Notes: a model not told the origin generated them from the letters alone. 64,000 nucleotides of DNA from Polaribacter marinus (GCF_022662535.1 NZ_JAKQYM010000007.1:124001-188000); one strand, 5' to 3'; shown: positions 28,748 to 39,232, counted from the stretch's first letter. Numbers and translations are program-made.

Positions 28748-28755
28748 CAAATGTA
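28748..28755 (-). promoter_or_regulatory. Promoter -7 element TACATTTG for yidC
   Basis: On the minus strand TACATTTG fits TAnnTTTG exactly and lies 57 bases before the yidC start. I see no clear -33 TTTG at the right distance, so this is a single-element match. Confidence 0.45.
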
Positions 28756-28855
28756 GTGAAAAAGCAGATTTTATATTGATTTTACTGCTCTATTTTTTAT
28801 ACTAGTTAGTAGTTCAAATAGTGTTCCCTTTTTATTGCTAACTTGTTTTAGTGTC

Positions 28856-30518
<1,663 letters not shown>

Positions 30519-30595
30519 TAAAAAAGATGAAAACATTTCTAAAATTTGTAGATTTGTACCAAAGAAAAATATTTTCATTTTTTTTCTAAATAGTG

Positions 30596-30626
30596 TTTGT
30601 CAAAAATAAAAACAGTTGTATATTTG
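30596..30626 (+). promoter_or_regulatory. rpmH promoter TTTG-N19-TATATTTG
   Basis: TTTG at 30596-30599, a 19-base spacer and TATATTTG at 30619-30626 match the consensus exactly. The leader to the rpmH ATG is about 70 bases, long enough for control by structure, although I see no clear hairpin in it. Confidence 0.8.
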
Positions 30627-30697
30627 CACACGCTTTTAACAAGGTAAACGAGTTGAGCAAAAAGAAATAATATAGAAGACATTTAAAAATACAGATA

Positions 30698-30859
30698 ATG
30701 CCAAAAAGAACGTATCAACCATCAAAGAGAAAGAGAAGAAATAAACATGGTTTCATGGAAAGAATGGCTTCTGCTAATGGAAGAAAGGTATTAGCTCGTA
30801 GAAGAGCAAAAGGAAGGAAGAAAATTTCTGTTTCTTCAGAAACTAGACATAAAAAATAA
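30698..30859 (+). CDS. rpmH: 50S ribosomal protein L34 (bL34)
   Basis: A 53-residue, very basic ribosomal protein read directly from the sequence. It begins [19 protein letters not shown], continues [19 protein letters not shown] and ends ETRHKK, all hallmarks of bL34. It is a structural part of the large ribosomal subunit. It has its own consensus promoter and a strong terminator downstream. Unlike the common dnaA-rpmH-rnpA-yidC order, no rnpA follows here; carB is next. Confidence 0.97.
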   Translation: MPKRTYQPSKRKRRNKHGFMERMASANGRKVLARRRAKGRKKISVSSETRHKK

Positions 30860-30884
30860 AATGATTAACAATTTGTTAATAATT

Positions 30885-30917
30885 AAGGTGTTACTATTTT
30901 TAGTAACACCTTTTTTT
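30885..30917 (+). terminator. rpmH terminator
   Basis: The 12-base arm AAGGTGTTACTA pairs with TAGTAACACCTT across a TTTT loop, followed by a T-run. Just before it, ATTAACAA-T-TTGTTAAT (30864-30880) is a second small palindrome. Confidence 0.85.
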
Positions 30918-30968
30918 ATATCTAAAGGTTAGATATTTTTACAAACTTATAAAAAACAACTACTTACC

Positions 30969-33824
30969 ATGCCAAAAAGAAAAGACCTTAAATCTATTTT
31001 AATTATCGGATCTGGACCAATTGTTATTGGGCAAGCATGCGAATTTGATTATTCTGGATCCCAATCTTTAAGATCTTTGAGAGAAGACGGAATAGAAACA
31101 ATTCTAATAAATTCTAATCCAGCAACAATTATGACAGACCCTTCTATGGCTGATCATATTTATTTGTTGCCATTAACAACAAAATCGATCATTCAAATCT
31201 TAAAAGAGCATCCGCAAATTGATGCCGTTTTACCAACAATGGGTGGGCAAACAGCATTAAATCTTTGTATAGAAGCAGACGATAAAGGAATTTGGAATGA
31301 TTTTGATGTACAATTAATAGGTGTTGATATTGATGCAATTAATATTACAGAAGATAGAGAGCAGTTTAGAGAGTTAATGCTAAAGATTGATGTGCCAATG
31401 GCACCTCAAGCAACTGCAACATCTTTCTTAAAAGGAAAAGAAATCGCTCAAGAATTTGGTTTTCCATTAGTAATTCGTTCTTCATATACTTTAGGTGGAG
31501 CAGGAGCTTCTATTGTATATGACGCAAAAGATTTTGACGAATTACTAAGCAGAGGTTTAGAAGCATCACCAATACATGAGGTGATGATTGATAAAGCAAT
31601 GATGGGATGGAAAGAATACGAATTAGAATTATTACGTGACAGAAATGATAATGTTGTAATTATTTGTTCTATCGAAAATATGGATCCGATGGGAATTCAT
31701 ACAGGAGATTCTATTACAGTGGCACCAGCTATGACTCTTTCGGATAAGACTTATCAGAAAATGCGTGATATGGCAATTAAGATGATGCGTTCTATTGGAG
31801 ATTTTGAAGGTGGTTGTAACGTACAGTTTGCAGTTTCGCCAGATGAAAAAGAAGATATTATTGCCATTGAAATTAATCCACGTGTTTCTCGTTCCTCTGC
31901 TTTAGCATCGAAAGCAACAGGATATCCTATTGCAAAAGTAGCTACTAAATTAGCTATTGGTTATACTCTAGATGAGTTAGAAAACGGTATTACAAAATCT
32001 ACATCAGCTTTATTTGAACCAACTTTAGATTATGTTATTGTAAAGATTCCACGTTTTAACTTTGATAAATTTGAAGGATCTGACAGAACTTTAGGCTTAC
32101 AGATGAAGGCAGTTGGAGAAGTAATGGGGATTGGACGTTCTTTTCAAGAAGCATTACATAAAGCAACACAATCTTTAGAGATTAAAAGAAATGGTTTAGG
32201 TGCAGACGGAAAAAGTTATACAAATTACAACCAAATTATAGATAAATTAACCAATGCAAGTTGGGATCGTGTGTTTGCTATTTACGATGCCATTGCAATG
32301 GGAATTCCATTGTCTCAGATTTATGATATCACAAAAATAGACATGTGGTATTTAAAACAATATGAAGAGTTATTTCAATTAGAAAAAGAAATTTCTACTT
32401 ATAAAATTGATACTCTTGGTAGAGATTTATTGCTAGAAGCTAAGCAAAAAGGTTATGGAGATAGACAAATAGCACACATGCTAGGTTGTTTAGAGAGTGA
32501 GGTTTATAATAAGAGAGAAGAATTAAAAGTACAACGTGTATTTAAATTAGTTGATACTTGTGCTGCAGAGTTTAAAGCAAAGACTCCTTATTACTATTCA
32601 ACGTTCGAAAACGAAATTGAAACTGCGGATGGAGAAATTATTATAGCCAATGAAAGTATTGTAACAGATAAAAAGAAAATTATCGTTTTAGGTTCTGGAC
32701 CCAATAGAATTGGGCAAGGAATTGAATTTGATTACTGTTGTGTACATGGAGTTTTAGCTGCTGCAGAATGTGGTTATGAAACGATTATGATTAACTGTAA
32801 TCCTGAAACGGTTTCTACAGATTTTGATACCGCAGATAAATTATATTTTGAGCCTGTTTTTTGGGAACATATTTATGACATCATTCGTCATGAAAAACCA
32901 GAAGGAGTTATTGTACAATTAGGAGGGCAAACGGCTTTAAAGTTAGCTGAAAAACTTACTAAATACGGAATTAAAATTATAGGAACTTCTTTTGAAGCAC
33001 TAGATTTAGCGGAAGATAGAGGTCTTTTTTCTGAATTGTTAAAGAAAAATAAAATTCCTTATCCAGAATTTGGAATTGCAGAAACTGCCGATGAAGCTCT
33101 GGCTTTGGCAGATCAACTAGATTTTCCAATTTTGGTAAGACCTTCTTATGTTTTAGGTGGACAAGGAATGAAAATTGTCATTAATAGAGAAGAGTTGGTA
33201 AAACATGTTGTTGATTTATTAGGAAGAATGCCTAATAATAAATTGTTATTAGATCATTATTTAGACGGAGCAATAGAAGCAGAAGCAGATGCAATTTGTG
33301 ATGCTGATGGAAATGTGTACATTATCGGAATTATGGAACATATAGAGCCTTGTGGAATTCATTCGGGAGATTCTAATGCAACCTTGCCAGCTTTTAACTT
33401 AGGAGAATTTGTGTTGCAACAAATTAAAGATCATACATATACAATTGCAAGAGAATTAAAAACTGTTGGATTGATAAATGTTCAGTTTGCTATTAAAGAT
33501 GATATCGTTTATATTATTGAAGCAAATCCTAGAGCTTCTAGAACTGTGCCTTTTATAGCAAAAGCCTATAAAGAACCTTATGTAAATTATGCAACAAAAG
33601 TAATGTTAGGAGAGAAAAAAGTAACGGATTTTAATTTCAACCCACAATTAGATGGATTTGCAATTAAACAACCTGTATTCTCTTTTAATAAATTTCCGAA
33701 TGTAGATAAAAAATTAGGACCAGAAATGAAATCTACTGGAGAAAGTATCTTGTTTATTGATAGTTTAAAAGATGATGAATTCTATAATTTATACGCTCGT
33801 AGAAAAATGTATTTGAGTAAGTAA
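30969..33824 (+). CDS. carB: Carbamoyl-phosphate synthase large subunit, lacking the C-terminal allosteric domain
   Basis: Makes carbamoyl phosphate from bicarbonate, ammonia and two ATP for pyrimidine and arginine synthesis. Two homologous ATP-grasp halves are visible: the first begins SILIIGSGPIVIGQACEFDYSG (residues 9-30) and the second IIVLGSGPNRIGQGIEFDYC near 573. RSSYTLGGAGASIVYD and RPSYVLGGQGMKIV are the matching nucleotide-binding loops. The protein stops at 951 residues, whereas E. coli CarB has 1073: the MGS-like regulatory domain for UMP/ornithine is absent. carA is not adjacent. Confidence 0.96.
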   Translation: MPKRKDLKSILIIGSGPIVIGQACEFDYSGSQSLRSLREDGIETILINSNPATIMTDPSMADHIYLLPLTTKSIIQILKEHPQIDAVLPTMGGQTALNLCIEADDKGIWNDFDVQLIGVDIDAINITEDREQFRELMLKIDVPMAPQATATSFLKGKEIAQEFGFPLVIRSSYTLGGAGASIVYDAKDFDELLSRGLEASPIHEVMIDKAMMGWKEYELELLRDRNDNVVIICSIENMDPMGIHTGDSITVAPAMTLSDKTYQKMRDMAIKMMRSIGDFEGGCNVQFAVSPDEKEDIIAIEINPRVSRSSALASKATGYPIAKVATKLAIGYTLDELENGITKSTSALFEPTLDYVIVKIPRFNFDKFEGSDRTLGLQMKAVGEVMGIGRSFQEALHKATQSLEIKRNGLGADGKSYTNYNQIIDKLTNASWDRVFAIYDAIAMGIPLSQIYDITKIDMWYLKQYEELFQLEKEISTYKIDTLGRDLLLEAKQKGYGDRQIAHMLGCLESEVYNKREELKVQRVFKLVDTCAAEFKAKTPYYYSTFENEIETADGEIIIANESIVTDKKKIIVLGSGPNRIGQGIEFDYCCVHGVLAAAECGYETIMINCNPETVSTDFDTADKLYFEPVFWEHIYDIIRHEKPEGVIVQLGGQTALKLAEKLTKYGIKIIGTSFEALDLAEDRGLFSELLKKNKIPYPEFGIAETADEALALADQLDFPILVRPSYVLGGQGMKIVINREELVKHVVDLLGRMPNNKLLLDHYLDGAIEAEADAICDADGNVYIIGIMEHIEPCGIHSGDSNATLPAFNLGEFVLQQIKDHTYTIARELKTVGLINVQFAIKDDIVYIIEANPRASRTVPFIAKAYKEPYVNYATKVMLGEKKVTDFNFNPQLDGFAIKQPVFSFNKFPNVDKKLGPEMKSTGESILFIDSLKDDEFYNLYARRKMYLSK

Positions 33825-33837
33825 TAATTATTACAAT

Positions 33838-33868
33838 AAAAAAAGCCTCCAATTTGGAGGCTTTTTTT
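33838..33868. terminator. Bidirectional terminator carB / lectin gene (copy 1)
   Basis: Seven A, GCCTCCAA, one T, TTGGAGGC, seven T. It separates the convergent carB and lectin genes. An identical sequence lies at 43380-43410. Confidence 0.85.
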
Positions 33869-33885
33869 ATTGTTTTTTTTAACTT

Positions 33886-34809
33886 CTACCTTGTTCTTCC
33901 ACAAGTCCAAACAGTTTTATTTGTACTGCTTTTTAAAGCACAAATACCAGAATTACTAATTTCTAATTTTACGGGTTTCCATAATCTAGAAGCGTATTTT
34001 CTATCAAAATAAGACATGGTTTCTGTACTCCAAACAGGTTTGTTATATTTGTCATATACTACCAAATTACCATCGTTTTGTAAAGTACATTTAACACCTT
34101 TACCATTAGTTTTAGCATCCCAAATGTATCTATTATTTGGACCGTAAAAAGCTAAATTTCCATCCTTTTGAAATTTTAGTTGATATTGTTTGTTTGGTGA
34201 TTGAATACTTGAACCTTTTAATAAGCTAGCACCTGATCTAAGAGTAGAGTTATTAGACCATTTTCTTTGGGGCTTATTTGTGCTAGAATTTATGGCAGTT
34301 ATTTTCCATGCTTGACCTAAATAATTACCTGTTTTAGCAACTTGAATTTTATTATTTTTACCATCATTAATAATGTCAAGAGACGAATCACTTAACCATA
34401 AGTTGGTAATCCTAAAATAACCATTTCCTAACGAAATAATTTTCCAAGCACCTCCAGATCTTCCTGTTTGAGTATTTAAAATTGGTCTATTTTTATTTGG
34501 TCCTTGAACGCAATCTAATATTTTATTTGAACCTCTCCATTGTGTACTCAAAGTATAGGTGTTAATACCTACTTTTTTAATTTTCCAAAATTGACCTGAA
34601 ACATTTGCTGTTTTTGCTAAAATTGGTTGATTTTTTTTACCGCTATTTAATATGTCTAGAGATAATCCACTACCTCTCCATTGAGATGTTAAACGATAAT
34701 ATTGATTTTCATCAAATGAAGTCCTACTTTGAGAATGACTTGTAAAAATGGAAAAAATCATAATTACTATGAGTAACTTAATTTCTATCAATAAATTGAT
34801 TGATTTCAT
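33886..34809 (-). CDS. Secreted double-lectin protein (ricin-type plus bulb-type lectin domains)
   Basis: A 307-residue protein with an N-terminal signal or anchor (hydrophobic 5-25, then SHSQS). Residues about 35-175 contain three beta-trefoil-like repeats (YRLTSQWRGSGLSLDI, YTLSTQWRGSNKILDC, FRITNLWLSDSSLDI), each followed by a GxAWKI or QFWKI strand, as in ricin-type lectins. Residues about 185-305 resemble a bulb-type mannose-binding lectin. One sugar site, QNDGNLVVY, fits QxDxNxVxY; QKDGNLAFY is nearly complete; a third copy, NSGICAL, is degenerate. No enzyme domain and no T9SS tail are visible. It may bind glycans on cells or in the environment. Confidence 0.75.
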   Translation of the reverse strand: MKSINLLIEIKLLIVIMIFSIFTSHSQSRTSFDENQYYRLTSQWRGSGLSLDILNSGKKNQPILAKTANVSGQFWKIKKVGINTYTLSTQWRGSNKILDCVQGPNKNRPILNTQTGRSGGAWKIISLGNGYFRITNLWLSDSSLDIINDGKNNKIQVAKTGNYLGQAWKITAINSSTNKPQRKWSNNSTLRSGASLLKGSSIQSPNKQYQLKFQKDGNLAFYGPNNRYIWDAKTNGKGVKCTLQNDGNLVVYDKYNKPVWSTETMSYFDRKYASRLWKPVKLEISNSGICALKSSTNKTVWTCGRTR

Positions 34810-34952
34810 ATATTTTTTTTAATGTTAAGTTTTAAACATACAATAAATATTATTAGTCAGTATTTTTTGAGTTGTTAATGTTTAAATAATAGTAAGTGTA
34901 TTATTTTGATTCTAATAGGCTTACATCATCAAGGTAAGGCTAAAAGGATGTT

Positions 34953-35501
34953 TTATTCTAGCTTTAATTTAGAGTTGCTATCCTTAAAAAGTTCTAAATA
35001 ATCTTCTGTTTTAAAAACTTCACTACTAAATCTAGATGTTCTATTTTTACCTTCTTCTTGCCTTTTAATACTTCTAGCAAAACGTCTTATTTCATCTTTG
35101 TTTGTTAAAACTATTCCAGGAACTTTTGCACTTTTTCCATTTTCATCTTTAGCTACCATTGTAAAATAAGAAGAATTACAATGCTTTTTTTCTCCTGTTC
35201 TTATATTTTCAGACTCTACTCTTAGGCCTACAACCATAGAAGTTCTTCCTGTGTAGTTTATAGATGCTTTCATGGTTACTAATTCACCAACCTCTATAGG
35301 ATTTAAAAAATCTACTTTATTTACAGAAGCGGTAACACAATAATTGCTAGAATGTTTAGAGGCGCAAGCAAATGCAATTTGATCCATTAAATTTAAAATG
35401 TATCCTCCGTGAATTTTACCACTAAAATTAGAATTAGAGGGTAGCATTAATTCAGTAATTGTAAGTTGAGAATCTTCGATGTTTTTAAACTTCGTATTCA
35501 T
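34953..35501 (-). CDS. Acyl-CoA thioesterase (hotdog fold)
   Basis: A 182-residue cytoplasmic hotdog-fold protein of the YciA/ACOT type. It has the N-terminal motif GKIHGGYILNLMDQIAF, with the Asp of the active-site region, then VDFLNPIEVGELV and GRTSMVVGLRVESEN, as in BFIT/ACOT-like enzymes. It hydrolyses acyl-CoA to free acid and CoA; chain-length preference cannot be read from sequence. It is divergent from the GlmU-like gene. The 143 bases downstream (34810-34952) hold no feature I can support. Confidence 0.87.
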   Translation of the reverse strand: MNTKFKNIEDSQLTITELMLPSNSNFSGKIHGGYILNLMDQIAFACASKHSSNYCVTASVNKVDFLNPIEVGELVTMKASINYTGRTSMVVGLRVESENIRTGEKKHCNSSYFTMVAKDENGKSAKVPGIVLTNKDEIRRFARSIKRQEEGKNRTSRFSSEVFKTEDYLELFKDSNSKLKLE

Positions 35502-35514
35502 ATTTTATTTTTTT

Positions 35515-35522
35515 CAAAAATA
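35515..35522 (-). promoter_or_regulatory. Promoter -7 element TATTTTTG for the thioesterase gene
   Basis: TATTTTTG on the minus strand fits TAnnTTTG and ends 13 bases before the ATG at 35501. No clear -33 element is visible. Confidence 0.4.
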
Positions 35523-35593
35523 CAATTATATTCTATTTCATGTTTTGAAGGTCTTTAAATTAAATTTAATAATAAATTTTATCGATATTAATT

Positions 35594-35601
35594 TATCTTT
35601 G
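35594..35601 (+). promoter_or_regulatory. Promoter -7 element TATCTTTG for the GlmU-like gene
   Basis: TATCTTTG fits TAnnTTTG exactly and lies 20 bases before the ATG at 35622. The expected -33 region is AT-rich without a clear TTTG. Confidence 0.45.
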
Positions 35602-35621
35602 TAAAAAAGTTATTAAAAAAG

Positions 35622-36797
35622 ATGAATTATATTCTATTTGATGGAGATGTAAGAAAATCATTATTACCATTTACATATACAAAACCTGTAGCAGAAATTA
35701 GAGTTGGTATTTTAACCATAAGAGAAAAATGGGAACTGCATTTAGGTTTAACAACTACAACAATTACAGAAGAGTATTTAGAAGAAAAATACCCGATGGT
35801 AGAATTAGAAGAAAATATTTTAATAAATGCTTCCTATTTTCCCAATGAAATTTTAGTAGAACAAATTAAAAACTTAGCTAAGAATGAGGCTATTTTTAAA
35901 GGAGATGATGTGCTTGCTTTTTTTACAACAGATAATCAAGAAGAAGTAAACTTTGAAACATATAAGCAAATTGAGTTTGAAGAAGATTTAATTAAAATTA
36001 AAAATACTTGGGATATTTTTGCTTTAAATGACGAAGCAATTCAGCAAGATTTTAAATTAATTACAGAGGAAAGAACTTCACAACCTATTCCTGAAGGAAC
36101 AAAATGTATTAATAAAGAAAATATTTTTATAGAAGAAGGAGCGGAAGTTGTTTTTGCTACTTTAAATGCTTCAAATGGGCCTATTTATATTGGTAAAAAT
36201 GCTCTTGTTATGGAAAACACCTCAATAAGAGGTCCCTTTGCGATGTGTGAAAATTCAGTGGTTAAAATGGGGGCAAAAATCTATGGAGCTACAACTCTTG
36301 GTCCTTATTGTAAAGTAGGAGGGGAAATAAATAATTCGGTTTTAATGAGAAACTCTAATAAAGGTCATGATGGTTATTTAGGGAACTCTGTTATTGGTGA
36401 ATGGTGTAATTTAGGAGCAGATACCAACAATTCTAATCTTAAAAACAATTATGCTGAAGTAAAATTATGGAATTACGAAGAAGGACGTTTTACAAAAACG
36501 GGATTGCAGTTTTGTGGATTAATGATGGGAGATCATTCTAAATGTGGAATTAATACAATGTTTAATACAGGTACCGTTATAGGTGTTTCTGTAAATATTT
36601 TTGGAAGTGGGTTTCCTAGAAACTTTGTTCCATCGTTTAGTTGGGGTGGAGCATCAGGTTTTACAGAATACAAGCCTAATAAAGTTTTTGAAGTTGCAGA
36701 GGTTGTAATGAAACGTAGAAATATTACTTTTGATGAAAAAGAACAACATATTTTAGAACATGTTTTTGAAGAAACAAAAGAGTATAGAAATTATTAA
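35622..36797 (+). CDS. GlmU family protein, putative sugar nucleotidyltransferase with left-handed beta-helix
   Basis: A 391-residue protein of the Bacteroidota GlmU-like type. The N-terminal part (about 1-190) is a divergent nucleotidyltransferase (NYILFDGDVRKSLLPFTYTKPVAEIRVGI). From about 190 hexapeptide-like repeats form a left-handed beta-helix (IYIGKNALVMENTSIRGP, CKVGGEINNSVLMRNSNKGHDGYLGNSVIG). This arrangement resembles GlmU, which makes UDP-GlcNAc, but the N-terminal loop is not the classical LAAGxGTRM. It may act on another sugar phosphate. It has its own promoter and a strong terminator. Confidence 0.82.
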   Translation: MNYILFDGDVRKSLLPFTYTKPVAEIRVGILTIREKWELHLGLTTTTITEEYLEEKYPMVELEENILINASYFPNEILVEQIKNLAKNEAIFKGDDVLAFFTTDNQEEVNFETYKQIEFEEDLIKIKNTWDIFALNDEAIQQDFKLITEERTSQPIPEGTKCINKENIFIEEGAEVVFATLNASNGPIYIGKNALVMENTSIRGPFAMCENSVVKMGAKIYGATTLGPYCKVGGEINNSVLMRNSNKGHDGYLGNSVIGEWCNLGADTNNSNLKNNYAEVKLWNYEEGRFTKTGLQFCGLMMGDHSKCGINTMFNTGTVIGVSVNIFGSGFPRNFVPSFSWGGASGFTEYKPNKVFEVAEVVMKRRNITFDEKEQHILEHVFEETKEYRNY

Positions 36798-36813
36798 ACT
36801 TAAGTTATAAAGT

Positions 36814-36853
36814 AAAAAAGCCCTAAAATGAATTTTCATTTTAGGGCTTTTTT
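36814..36853. terminator. Bidirectional terminator GlmU-like / DUF2807
   Basis: A 19-bp perfect stem (AAAAAAGCCCTAAAATGAA and its complement) with a TT loop, ending in six T in each direction. It separates two convergent genes. Confidence 0.9.
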
Positions 36854-36875
36854 AGTACTATTTATAAGATAAATT

Positions 36876-37610
36876 TTAGTTTTTATCAATTACATCACCA
36901 GAGCCTACCGATTTTGTATTTATATGTTTAGGATTTCCTTTGTAATAAATACTACCAGAACCTACTACTTTTGCATTAATTTTAGATTTTACAGTTGTAC
37001 TAATGCTTCCAGAGCCAGCAATTGTAGCATCTAGCTCATTTGTTTTTAAACCATAGGCCTTTACACTTCCAGAACCAGCAATAGAACAATCTAATTCATT
37101 AGAATTACCTGTTAACTTGATGTTTCCAGATCCCCCAATAGAAGATTTAACTTCATCAACATCAATGTTTAGAGTGATATTTCCAGAACCTCCTAAACTT
37201 ACTTTAAGGTCATTGCTTTTAATAACACCTTTATTTATAATATTACCAGAACCACCTAACGAAATTTTGTCTAAACTATTGTAAGCTACTGTTATGGTTA
37301 GTTTTTTTGTTGTTCTAACATTAATATTCTTTTTGTATTTTATTTGTAAAGTACTTCCTTTGACTTCTGTTATTATATAAGGAATGATATTTTTTTCACC
37401 TTCAATTGTAATTTTTCCTTCTTTTCCTTTTATGAGAATGACATCAAAAGATCCTCCAACACCCACTCCGTTATAATCAGAAGTTGTTCTGTTTACAGTT
37501 ACTATTTTTCCGTTTCCTTTAATTTTTTTACTACTTCCCCAAGAATTTTGTGCGTTAACGGAAATTGTAACTACAAAAAGAAGGGCTGTTAAAACAATTT
37601 TTTTAAACAT
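36876..37610 (-). CDS. Head GIN domain (DUF2807) beta-repeat protein
   Basis: A 244-residue exported protein with signal peptide MFKKIVLTALLFVVTISVNAQ. Most of the mature chain is a putative beta-solenoid of about 20-residue steps marked by seven GSG turns: three GGSGNI, then AGSGSV, AGSGSI, VGSGSI and VGSGDV. This is the DUF2807 (GIN) family, common in Bacteroidota and often in sigma/anti-sigma operons; function unknown, probably envelope or surface. It is the last gene of the ECF operon that starts at 39788, after a broken DUF4097-like gene. Confidence 0.85.
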   Translation of the reverse strand: MFKKIVLTALLFVVTISVNAQNSWGSSKKIKGNGKIVTVNRTTSDYNGVGVGGSFDVILIKGKEGKITIEGEKNIIPYIITEVKGSTLQIKYKKNINVRTTKKLTITVAYNSLDKISLGGSGNIINKGVIKSNDLKVSLGGSGNITLNIDVDEVKSSIGGSGNIKLTGNSNELDCSIAGSGSVKAYGLKTNELDATIAGSGSISTTVKSKINAKVVGSGSIYYKGNPKHINTKSVGSGDVIDKN

Positions 37611-37644
37611 GATTGATTATTTTTTAGTTGATTTTAATTAATTA

Positions 37645-37938
37645 TTATTTAATGGAAACTCCACCAAATTGTGATTTTATTTTTATTTTAGAATTCGATT
37701 TTCCTTTTCCAAATTTACCTTCGTAATATTTTTTTGTTGATTTTGAAATACTTTTATAAAATTCTATTTTATCATCTTCTCTTTTAAAACTAGCGTATTG
37801 TAAATCTATAATAAAATCGAAAACAGCATCTGTATCTACGTCAATTCTAATGCCAGTATATTCTCCGTCAATATCTACATTTTCAAAGTTTTTTACTAAT
37901 CTTTTTACACTAACAGATCCGTAATCAGTATCAATTTT
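37645..37938 (-). pseudogene. Severed 3' part of the DUF4097-like gene (97 codons after an in-frame TAA)
   Basis: Directly after the TAA at 37939-37941 the same frame stays open for 97 codons to a TAA at 37645-37647. The translation is protein-like and continues the style of the upstream gene: KIDTDYGSVSVKRL, then NFENVDIDGEYTG, FDFIIDLQYASF, KKYYEGKFGKG and a final QFGGVSIK. DYGS motifs occur on both sides of the stop. No start codon with a plausible context precedes it. It fills most of what otherwise looks like a 328-base gap before the DUF2807 gene. Confidence 0.75.
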
Positions 37939-38724
37939 TTAATTTTTTCTTACTGTTCCAAATCGCATACTAACATAATCAGAATTTCCATTAATATTTT
38001 CAGCATCATCAATAACAATACTTCCGTAATCAGAGTTAAAATTTACTGTACCTGCTTTATCCAATATTATTGTAGAATAATCTGCGGTTACTTTTAATTG
38101 ATCTGATTTTTCTATTGTTATTTTAGAGTAATCTGCATTTATGGTTCCGCTTTTCATATATAGAATAGAAGAAGAAGAGCAATAATCTAAATTAATATTA
38201 TTGTTGTTTGCAGATAATTCTCCAAGATAAATTTTTCCATAATCGCAGTCTATATTTGCTTTCCCTTTTAAGTTGTCTAAGTAAATACTTCCATAATCAT
38301 TTTCTAAATTAACAGCATTAGATTTTGGCATTTTAACAATATAATTAATTTTATAGTTTACATTTTTACTTTTTTTCCACCAAGACCAATTGCTTTTTGT
38401 TTTTTCAAAAATTGTTTCTGCTTCTACTAATGATGGGCTTGCATTAAATGCGATATTAATCGAGTTAAATTTAGCTTCTACATCATCTAAATCTTCACCT
38501 TTTACAGTAATAATAACTTCAATTTCTACACGATTCTCTTTCCATGTTGTAATGTTTAAATCTCCATATCTATTACTGATAGCAACGGTAGCATTGGGAT
38601 TTACTGTAAATATTTTTTTTATGGTTTTATTTTTTTCGTGTTTTGCTTTATCATTATCATTATTTGCAACCGCTATTATTGGAAGAAAAAAGAGCAAAAA
38701 AGTGATTTTATATATAGATTTCAT
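37939..38724 (-). CDS. DUF4097-like beta-repeat protein, truncated by an internal stop
   Basis: A 261-residue exported protein (signal peptide MKSIYKITFLLFFLPIIAVAN) with repeated NxYGxI/DYGSI strands: NRYGDLNI, NDYGSIYL, CDYGKIYL, LDYCSSSS, ADYSKITI, ADYSTIIL, SDYGSIVI, SDYVSMRF. This pattern belongs to the DUF4097/adhesin-like beta-solenoids. It ends abruptly at FGTVRKN-TAA although the same frame goes on for 97 homologous codons (37645-37938). The full gene would encode 359 residues. It may be a non-functional or shortened product. The start overlaps the upstream membrane-protein gene by 17 bases, within an ECF operon. Confidence 0.75.
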   Translation of the reverse strand: MKSIYKITFLLFFLPIIAVANNDNDKAKHEKNKTIKKIFTVNPNATVAISNRYGDLNITTWKENRVEIEVIITVKGEDLDDVEAKFNSINIAFNASPSLVEAETIFEKTKSNWSWWKKSKNVNYKINYIVKMPKSNAVNLENDYGSIYLDNLKGKANIDCDYGKIYLGELSANNNNINLDYCSSSSILYMKSGTINADYSKITIEKSDQLKVTADYSTIILDKAGTVNFNSDYGSIVIDDAENINGNSDYVSMRFGTVRKN

Positions 38725-39232
38725 CGTTTAATAGATTAGGGTTTTTTATGTATTCAATTTGTTTTAAGACATTTTCTAGGATTTCTAGGCGCTGTTGATA
38801 ATTTTTAATCATTGCACTAATAATTTTTCTTTGATTACCATTATTGTTCAGTTCGGTAATAAAAATATTGTAGTTTTCTTCAAGTTCTTCTAATTGATCT
38901 AATGCTTGTTCAATAATAGTTTCTGTATTTAAGCTTCTGTTTTTCTCTAAAGTTTTTAATTCTTGATTGATTGTAGAAACAAAATAACTTTGTACTTCTT
39001 CCATTTTTGGAGAAATATCTGCCAAATCTAATTGTTGTTTTTGATGATTACTTCCTAACCAAAAACCTAAAACTAACACTACAGAAGCAGCTACAGAAAG
39101 CCATTTCCAAGAAGTTTTATTTATTTTATTTGGCGCGTTAAGTTTGCGTTCAAAACGTTCTAAGTGACCAGAATGTGGTTCTTTGTAATCGAATTCATTT
39201 TCAGAAAAAAATTGATACAATTTATCTTCCAT
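38708..39232 (-). CDS. Putative anti-sigma factor, single-pass membrane protein
   Basis: A 174-residue protein with a ~45-residue cytoplasmic N-terminus (EDKLYQFFSENEFDYKEPHSGHLERFERKL), one membrane segment at about 46-62 (WLSVAASVVLVLGFWLG) and a mostly helical, coiled-coil-like outer domain. Topology and position right after an ECF sigma gene suggest it holds the sigma factor at the membrane. It lacks a clear zinc (HxxxCxxC) motif. I prefer the ATG at 39232; an upstream start at 39259 would lie deeper inside the sigma gene. It overlaps both neighbours, so translation is coupled. Confidence 0.65.
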   Translation of the reverse strand: MEDKLYQFFSENEFDYKEPHSGHLERFERKLNAPNKINKTSWKWLSVAASVVLVLGFWLGSNHQKQQLDLADISPKMEEVQSYFVSTINQELKTLEKNRSLNTETIIEQALDQLEELEENYNIFITELNNNGNQRKIISAMIKNYQQRLEILENVLKQIEYIKNPNLLNDEIYI

